NCBI GenBank assembly: GCA_029260055.1
Contig: JAJDDX010000046.1
Location: 24,675 to 88,674, forward strand
Source of the DNA: Phycisphaerae bacterium
GTDB taxonomy: Bacteria > Planctomycetota > Phycisphaerae > UBA1845
Direction of reading: 5' to 3'
Length of the DNA stretch: 64,000 bases
The first letter of the stretch is position 1. Every line of letters begins with the position of its first letter. Under the pieces are notes generated by a model. That model had not been told where the DNA came from, searched no databases, and saw only the letters and a program-made list of their open reading frames with translations. The translations under genes were made by a program, and so were the position numbers. This document shows, one piece after another, positions 58,107 to 64,000 of this stretch.

Positions 58107-60482
58107 TCATACACTCACCGGCTCTGTGGCGGTGCCCGCCATCGCATCATCCGATTCCGCTTCGCCGCCGGCACCTATCTTCGCGCATTGCCGTTCCTGG
58201 CGCCGCCGCTTGATGACCGGTTTGACGTAGAAGGCGAAGATCATGCCGGCGACCGAGAGGCAGCAGCCGAAGAGCTGCACGTAGACACCGTTTCGGTTGC
58301 CGATTCCCAGGCCCGTGAAGTTCATCCCGGTACCCGCCGCCCCCGACCGCGGCGGGTCCCAGGTCGATTGAAAATACCAATAGCCCCCGAAGCCGGTCGG
58401 CGCATTCACCGAGATCTCGTTCGGTTCGGTCCACTTTCCGTCGTCGAGGAATCGAAGCCGGCTGACGTAGTTGCGGATGCCCGACACGCTGCCCATGTAG
58501 CCGCCGTGGTGCGTGTCCAGCTCGAAGTCTTCCAGGGCGATCGGGTTGGGCAGTTCGCGACGCTCTCGCGAGAATAGCACTTCCGCCACGGTCCCGTCGG
58601 GAAGCGGGAAGTGCTCCCGTTGATAGGTGAACCGCCCGGGGTAGGCGAAGCGCGCGTCCGGCATGGCGTACTGGTTGAACTGAAGCCACTTCGCCACCGG
58701 CCCGCTCGGCGAGTCCGCCTCGAGGCGGATCATGGAGAACGCCACGCGGGCATCGGGCCGGCGCTGCGCATCGGGCACGATCGACGGTTTATGCTCGACC
58801 AGCGCGCGGGTCAAAAGGGAATCGACGCGGAGACTGAGCCCCGGCATGACCTGCACCGTCTGTCCGACCACCATGTCGAACGTGGCGGGCTCGGCGCCTT
58901 CGCTCTTGAAAAGGAGCCGCAGGCCGGCGGGATGCGCCACAAACACCAGCGGCGATGACCCCGGCGTGTACGTCATCGTCACCCGCGGGTCGGCTGCCCC
59001 GGCGGTTCGATCGCTCGGCGCGTGCGGATCACCGCTATCGCCCTTCATGTCACGTGTCATTTCCGGTTTGTCGGCGACCATGCGCGTGAACGAACCGTCG
59101 GGCGTCTTGATCTCGACCATCGCCACCGACACCACGCCGCTGGACGACGGTATGACCAGGTTGTCCTGCACCAGCAGAATGCGATAGGAGAAGTCGGTGC
59201 CTTCGATCGGCGTGAAGTCCCCCGTTCGTCCCACCACCGTCTTACCGTCCACAGGAACGTCGAACGAAGCCTTCGTCGCCGGCACCTCCACGTGCAGCAT
59301 CGCCGTCGGGCTGATCGGCATGGCTTCGATGGCTGCCAGGCTGTCCGCCCAGCGGAACTCGACCTCGCCGCCTTCGAGTCGGTTGTGCTCGCGATCGAGC
59401 GCGATCAACTCGTACTGACGTGACGTCCCGTTACCCGACTGAGCGCTGAATTGGATCACCGGATTCAGTTGTGAACCGCCATCTCGCCAGCGCCGCTCCA
59501 TGTGCGCATAACGCAGGTAGCTCGTGACACGCAACGGCGTATCGCCGAACGCGTCCGGTGTGGGCCCCGGAGGCACCGTCAAATCGATGGAGCGAAGCGG
59601 CAGCGGCTCGTCTCGGTTATAGGACACCAGGTCGCGCGAGCCGATCCGGTCGTTGTAACGAGGCAATCCCGCGATGGGCCTCTCGACCCACTCGGTCTCA
59701 CCAACGCGCCGGATGAACAATGCCCACGACTTCATCACGTGAAACGTCGTCGTCGGGGCGTACCCCAGCGAGAGTTTCAGGTCCTCGTTGACGAGCTTGC
59801 GGCCAAGCGACTTGATCGCTCGGCCCTTGCCGGGAAGGATGTCCTCGATGAACTGTGGGTAGCCGTCCAGTAACTGCCGGATGAAGGGCTCACCGACCGG
59901 CGGCGTCACGGCTACGTTGACCGAGTAGGCGGTTTCGCCCTCGTGCCCGGCTGACAGGATCGGCCAGTCCGTGTTCGTGCTCTGAATCGCGAAACGCCAC
60001 TCGTCCGGCCCGACCACAACGCTCGTCTCGCTGCCGGGCAGCACGACAAGCGAGCCGGGCTCAGCCATACCGGGCATTTCGATGGTGACCTGTCGCCGAA
60101 AGACCGGCGCGTCCCCCTCCACCTTCGTGCCGAAGTAGAGGTAGCTGCCCAGTGTGAGGGTGACGATCCCGGTGTGGATCGTCCACACGCCGGCGTTCAC
60201 CCACCGCAGCGGTATGCGCCGAAGGGTCACGACCACGATGTTGACGCAGAACAAGGCGACCAGCACGTCGAACGGCCACCAGTGGAACCATTCGAATTCG
60301 GTCATCTCCAACGCCGGGAGCTGGCGCACCATCGGCACCGCACTGCCGATCGAGCAGAACAAGAACAACAGCGATGCCAGGATGATCCCGAGCCAGACGC
60401 TGTTGAACAGCTCGATCAGCCGGTGCAAGGGGCCGTGCGAAGCCGTAGGGGGCACTGCGCGCGCGCCGTTACCGTCTTGCAT
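58107..60482 (-). CDS. resB: ResB-like cytochrome c biogenesis protein
   Basis: LFNSVWLGIILASLLFLFCSIGSAVP; C-terminal VYVQLFGCCLSVAGMIFAFYVKPVIKRRRQ; adjacent to ccsA. Confidence 0.85.
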   Translation of the reverse strand: MQDGNGARAVPPTASHGPLHRLIELFNSVWLGIILASLLFLFCSIGSAVPMVRQLPALEMTEFEWFHWWPFDVLVALFCVNIVVVTLRRIPLRWVNAGVWTIHTGIVTLTLGSYLYFGTKVEGDAPVFRRQVTIEMPGMAEPGSLVVLPGSETSVVVGPDEWRFAIQSTNTDWPILSAGHEGETAYSVNVAVTPPVGEPFIRQLLDGYPQFIEDILPGKGRAIKSLGRKLVNEDLKLSLGYAPTTTFHVMKSWALFIRRVGETEWVERPIAGLPRYNDRIGSRDLVSYNRDEPLPLRSIDLTVPPGPTPDAFGDTPLRVTSYLRYAHMERRWRDGGSQLNPVIQFSAQSGNGTSRQYELIALDREHNRLEGGEVEFRWADSLAAIEAMPISPTAMLHVEVPATKASFDVPVDGKTVVGRTGDFTPIEGTDFSYRILLVQDNLVIPSSSGVVSVAMVEIKTPDGSFTRMVADKPEMTRDMKGDSGDPHAPSDRTAGAADPRVTMTYTPGSSPLVFVAHPAGLRLLFKSEGAEPATFDMVVGQTVQVMPGLSLRVDSLLTRALVEHKPSIVPDAQRRPDARVAFSMIRLEADSPSGPVAKWLQFNQYAMPDARFAYPGRFTYQREHFPLPDGTVAEVLFSRERRELPNPIALEDFELDTHHGGYMGSVSGIRNYVSRLRFLDDGKWTEPNEISVNAPTGFGGYWYFQSTWDPPRSGAAGTGMNFTGLGIGNRNGVYVQLFGCCLSVAGMIFAFYVKPVIKRRRQERQCAKIGAGGEAESDDAMAGTATEPVSV

Positions 60483-60714
60483 GGATACATTCTCTTTTTA
60501 CTGATGGCCCGATTCACACGAGGCCGACATCGCCATAAGAGCGAGTCGGCCTCGGTACGTCGGGTATTATAGTGCCGAGCGGGCCGACTTCGACCCCACG
60601 GCACGTTATTCTCTGGCTTGAATTCGTGCGCGAGCCGAACCAGATGCCGCTTTCCCCACCTTCGAAAAGGCATGCGACGCGCGGTTCACGTGGCTTTTGC
60701 GACGGAATCCAGGC

Positions 60715-61575
60715 CTACTTCGTGGACGCCAGCCCGGTGTCCACGCCGGGGCTCGCGATCGAAGCGGAGACGATCGCCCCTGTGGGCACCAGATAGATAT
60801 CCACGCGGCGGTTCTGGCTCTTGCCTTCCGCGGTCGCATTGTCGGCGACGGGCCTGTATTCGCCACAGCCCATGACGCCGATCCGCTGGGGCGCGTAGCC
60901 GTTCTTCTGCAGTTCGTTCGATACCGCAATGGAACGATGGGCCGACAGGTGCCAGTTCGTCGGGTGCTTCGCCTTCGTGGCTGATTTACTGATCGGCGTC
61001 GTGTCCGTGTGCCCGGCGATGATGACTTCGAAGTCCACCGCAGCCGACGAGTTGATCACTTCGGCGAAGTGCTTCAGTGTGCCCATGGACGACTCGCGCA
61101 CGATATCGCTGCCCAGGGCGAACAGAAGGTCCGACTTCCATTTTACCGTGCCGTGCATGGCGTCGTAGATGACGGCATCGGGATGGGCGTCGGCGAAGCG
61201 TTTCAGGGCGCTGTCGAGCTGCTCCGGCAATTTCGGGGTCGCCATGACGATATCGCCGAACTGCCCGTCGAGCTTCTCGAGCGCTGCCTGGGCGGTCTTG
61301 CGCATGTCGTCCAGCAGCCCGTTCTCGGCCCGCAAATTGGCGATCAGCTCGTCCTTCGCGATCAACTCGCGATTGAACGAATCAGTCCGCGCTCGAAGCG
61401 CATCCGATGCGCTGCGGCAATCGAACAACTCCTGGCTCAAGCCCGTCTTCTCCGCTTGGAGATTCCGGTTGAGTGCCTGCAAGCGGCGATGTTCATCGAG
61501 CGATGCACAGCCGCTCAGCGCCACGGAAACGAAACAACCCGTACCCATCAACACGATCCATCGGTCGCGCCTCAT
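60715..61575 (-). CDS. OmpA-family lipoprotein
   Basis: Lipobox ALSGC; IAGHTDTTPISKSATKAKHPTNWHLSAHRSIAVSNELQKNG; NRRVDIYLVP. Confidence 0.9.
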   Translation of the reverse strand: MRRDRWIVLMGTGCFVSVALSGCASLDEHRRLQALNRNLQAEKTGLSQELFDCRSASDALRARTDSFNRELIAKDELIANLRAENGLLDDMRKTAQAALEKLDGQFGDIVMATPKLPEQLDSALKRFADAHPDAVIYDAMHGTVKWKSDLLFALGSDIVRESSMGTLKHFAEVINSSAAVDFEVIIAGHTDTTPISKSATKAKHPTNWHLSAHRSIAVSNELQKNGYAPQRIGVMGCGEYRPVADNATAEGKSQNRRVDIYLVPTGAIVSASIASPGVDTGLASTK

Positions 61576-61777
61576 CACATGCCTCCTATGCCTGCTGCCA
61601 AACATCGCCGTCCTGGACTTCTACGAGAACCGCCCGCGCCGCCCCCGGACCAATCTACTGAAATGCGCAACCCCATTCACTGGGGATACCTGTCGTACGA
61701 CGGATGCAATCGCGACCAAGCCGCAAATGCCTTGCCCGCGGGTGTCGCTACGGTGTGACGAATGCGCGTCGCGGACC

Positions 61778-62716
61778 CTATTCCGACCGCTTGGCGAGGA
61801 AAAAGGCCGCGCCTCCCGCCGCAGCGCAGATCCCGACCGATGCGCCGGCGAACACCAGCAAGTTGTTATACAGCGTCTGGACGATGCCGGGTGCGATACC
61901 GCGTACCATTGCCGCGGCCGCCAGCCCCGCAATCCACATCACGATGACGGCCACGAACATGGCGGCCGTCAGGCCCGCCGATACCGCGTCAGGTGCGTAT
62001 TCAACAATCCGGACGACTTCGGTTCGGGCGGCCGCCACCGGCACGTCACCACTGGGAGGGGCCTCGGGCTGGAACACGTCTTCCTCGGCCGCTTCGACCT
62101 CTTCCCCTTCCGGGATCGCCTCTTCGAGTCCGGCGCGCGTGGCTTCGCCCATCTCGACATCGCCGCCGGCGGCTTCGTCCGGACTGTAGATCTCGTCCAG
62201 CAACTCCGCTCCGAGCGACGTATCGTCGCTCTCGCGCGAGAGGTTCATGATTCCGGAACCGCTTCCGGCTCCATCGATTCCCAGCCCGGCCACGTCGGTG
62301 ACCGCGGTCTGTGCCAGCGGATCCACCACCTCGTCCAACTCATCGTCGTCGAAGACGTTGACGCCCACCGACGGAACGACGCTGCCCTCTTTCGCTTTCG
62401 TGCCGGATGCAGCGGTACCGGTTGCGGTGTCGTCAGACGGGTCGACCTCCTCGAGGCTCAGCACATCGCTGCCGCCGCCTTGGGAGAGTTGGATGCCGGA
62501 GTCGTCAGCCGGTTCCAGGATGATCTCGCCGCCGGTCGAACCGCTGGACGGCCCGCCGGAGCCCGCGAGTTCCTCCACGTCGTCGACTTTGTAGTTGACC
62601 TTACCTGCGTCGCGGAACTCTCGTAGCGTCCCCTCACGCACCATGGTCTTGAGGTCATCCTCGGTCTTACCCAGGCGCTTGGCCGCCTCTTCCGCTGAAT
62701 AGAACATCTTCGCCAT
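61778..62716 (-). CDS. Helix-turn-helix (excisionase-like) N-terminus, acidic linker, C-terminal TM protein
   Basis: MAKMFYSAEEAAKRLGKTEDDLKTMVREGTLREFRDAGKVNYKVDDVEEL; two C-terminal hydrophobic segments. Confidence 0.75.
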   Translation of the reverse strand: MAKMFYSAEEAAKRLGKTEDDLKTMVREGTLREFRDAGKVNYKVDDVEELAGSGGPSSGSTGGEIILEPADDSGIQLSQGGGSDVLSLEEVDPSDDTATGTAASGTKAKEGSVVPSVGVNVFDDDELDEVVDPLAQTAVTDVAGLGIDGAGSGSGIMNLSRESDDTSLGAELLDEIYSPDEAAGGDVEMGEATRAGLEEAIPEGEEVEAAEEDVFQPEAPPSGDVPVAAARTEVVRIVEYAPDAVSAGLTAAMFVAVIVMWIAGLAAAAMVRGIAPGIVQTLYNNLLVFAGASVGICAAAGGAAFFLAKRSE

Positions 62717-62765
62717 GAACGTAAGCCTTCTGATCACCACCGGCCGGGACGGTCGCCGTCACCCG

Positions 62766-63248
62766 CTACGGCATTTCACTTTCTGATTCATGCAGGCGGT
62801 ACTGCCGCTGCTGCTCTATCATCTGCTCGACCGCCTCGGGAGGCAGGTCGCATACGTTGTGATTTTCCAGATACCGATCATACCGCCAGGTCCGAGCGCC
62901 CGCCAGACGCAGGCAGCTCTTGCCGGGTAGGTACTCGTAGGTCCAAATCGTCATCGCGTCCACGTCGATCATGTAGACGCCGTAGGTGTTGGACGAGAGC
63001 TGCCCGGAGAAGGCGAAAATCCCCCGTGCGCCGCCGCTGTTGACCGCTTGGCCGAACGCCGGGCTGGCCATATCCACCCCGCCGGGCCTGGTCACCAATG
63101 TCGTGGCGATGACCACCAGCGCCGCGGCGATCACCCACAGGACCGGGTGCGGGGCTTGCCGCATCCGCGATGACCCGACACCCCCTGCTCGCGGGGTATC
63201 CGGCTCAAAGCCATCCCGAGGCGAGGTGGGAGGGGTCATAGGGTTCAC
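62766..63248 (-). CDS. Hypothetical single-TM protein
   Basis: PVLWVIAAALVVIATTLVT TM; no family recognised. Confidence 0.6.
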   Translation of the reverse strand: MNPMTPPTSPRDGFEPDTPRAGGVGSSRMRQAPHPVLWVIAAALVVIATTLVTRPGGVDMASPAFGQAVNSGGARGIFAFSGQLSSNTYGVYMIDVDAMTIWTYEYLPGKSCLRLAGARTWRYDRYLENHNVCDLPPEAVEQMIEQQRQYRLHESESEMP

Positions 63249-63429
63249 GGCCAGGGCTCCATTAGCGGACCGTCCGGCGCACGACCACGCCCGTCGCGAC
63301 AGCCGGCGATTCCGTTACCTATTATACCGCTGCTTCGGTGCCGGACCAGGGCTCGGTGCCGCAAGAGGCCTCATCTCGACTCCGGCGGCGGGCTGAGGCC
63401 GGGCGCCCGGACTCCGGCGGTGGCCGATC

Positions 63430-64000
63430 TCAGGAACCGTTGGATACAGCCAGTCGCTCGCGAAGCCAGTCGACCGTAACGCCTTTCTCCGCAAGAAGTT
63501 CCGTGACGCCGCTTTCCGAGTCACGCAGGAGGGCGAGCAGCAGGTGCTGGGGCTCGACCTCGCTGGCGCCGAGGCGATTCGCGGAATCAACCGCGAGGAT
63601 CATGGTGTGCCAGAACATCGGTGACCGGAACGCCTTGGCAAGCTCCTGCTGATGCACCCACTCGAAATCCCCGTGTCGTGAGTGGGCCAGGTCGTGGTTT
63701 TGCTCGGGTGCGGCCCGGAGCAGCCCGAGGGCCTTGTCCCGTAGCGTATCGAGGTTGATTCCGTGCTCGCGGAGCACCTTCGACGGAATTCCGTCGGAAT
63801 AGGCGAGCAGGGCGAGCACCATGTGCTCGGTGCCGACGTACCGGTGCTCGAACTTGCGGGCCTCCTGGATGGCGAGGTTGATGACCTCCTTGAGCTCCTT
63901 GGTCTGAGCCCGTCGGCCGAGGGTCTCTTCGCCGGTGCCCTCGTCCATCCGAGATCGAACCTCGTTGCGTATGGTCTCGAGGTCGACATCGAGCAGGCGC
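63430..64000 (-). CDS. Clp_N-domain protein (ClpC-like N-terminal repeats), 5' end beyond the window
   Basis: LKEVINLAIQEARKFEHRYVGTEHMVLALLAYSDGIPSKVLREHGI; second Clp_N repeat; frame open to window end. Confidence 0.75.
   Translation of the reverse strand, partial: RLLDVDLETIRNEVRSRMDEGTGEETLGRRAQTKELKEVINLAIQEARKFEHRYVGTEHMVLALLAYSDGIPSKVLREHGINLDTLRDKALGLLRAAPEQNHDLAHSRHGDFEWVHQQELAKAFRSPMFWHTMILAVDSANRLGASEVEPQHLLLALLRDSESGVTELLAEKGVTVDWLRERLAVSNGS

Overview
High-GC (roughly 60-65% by eye) chromosomal window with the gene style of a Planctomycetota-type bacterium. This lineage call is an inference from IPTL-CTERM-like sorting tails, CGYDLxGN zinc ribbons, MqnE, LpxD/LpxI, System II cytochrome c maturation and ExbB/ExbD/vWA modules. 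Most of the window is ordinary housekeeping and envelope gene content: an ABC exporter with duplicated permeases, arsRM, an ExbB/ExbD/vWA/TPR operon, lpxD-lpxI, glycosyltransferases, mlaEFD, a large hybrid histidine kinase, HtrA, a thiolase/OB-fold pair, mqnE, pepF, ccsA/resB, OmpA and a Clp_N protein. The best non-routine material is: (1) a REP-associated tyrosine transposase (RAYT) bracketed by perfect 32-bp inverted copies of a palindromic repeat; (2) dispersed relatives of that repeat (conserved GGGTGGC/GGGTGCC head, variable hairpin stem), including two REPIN-like inverted doublets; (3) a tandem, ATGA-coupled array of TM proteins ending in a CGYDLTGN zinc ribbon, with decayed copies and another gene caught between two remnants; (4) a glycosyltransferase gene carrying three palindromic repeat insertions in frame; (5) a possible free-standing small RNA between htrA and an flgM-like gene. 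No CRISPR array, rRNA, tRNA or prophage was recognised. All family assignments are by motif reading, with no database search.
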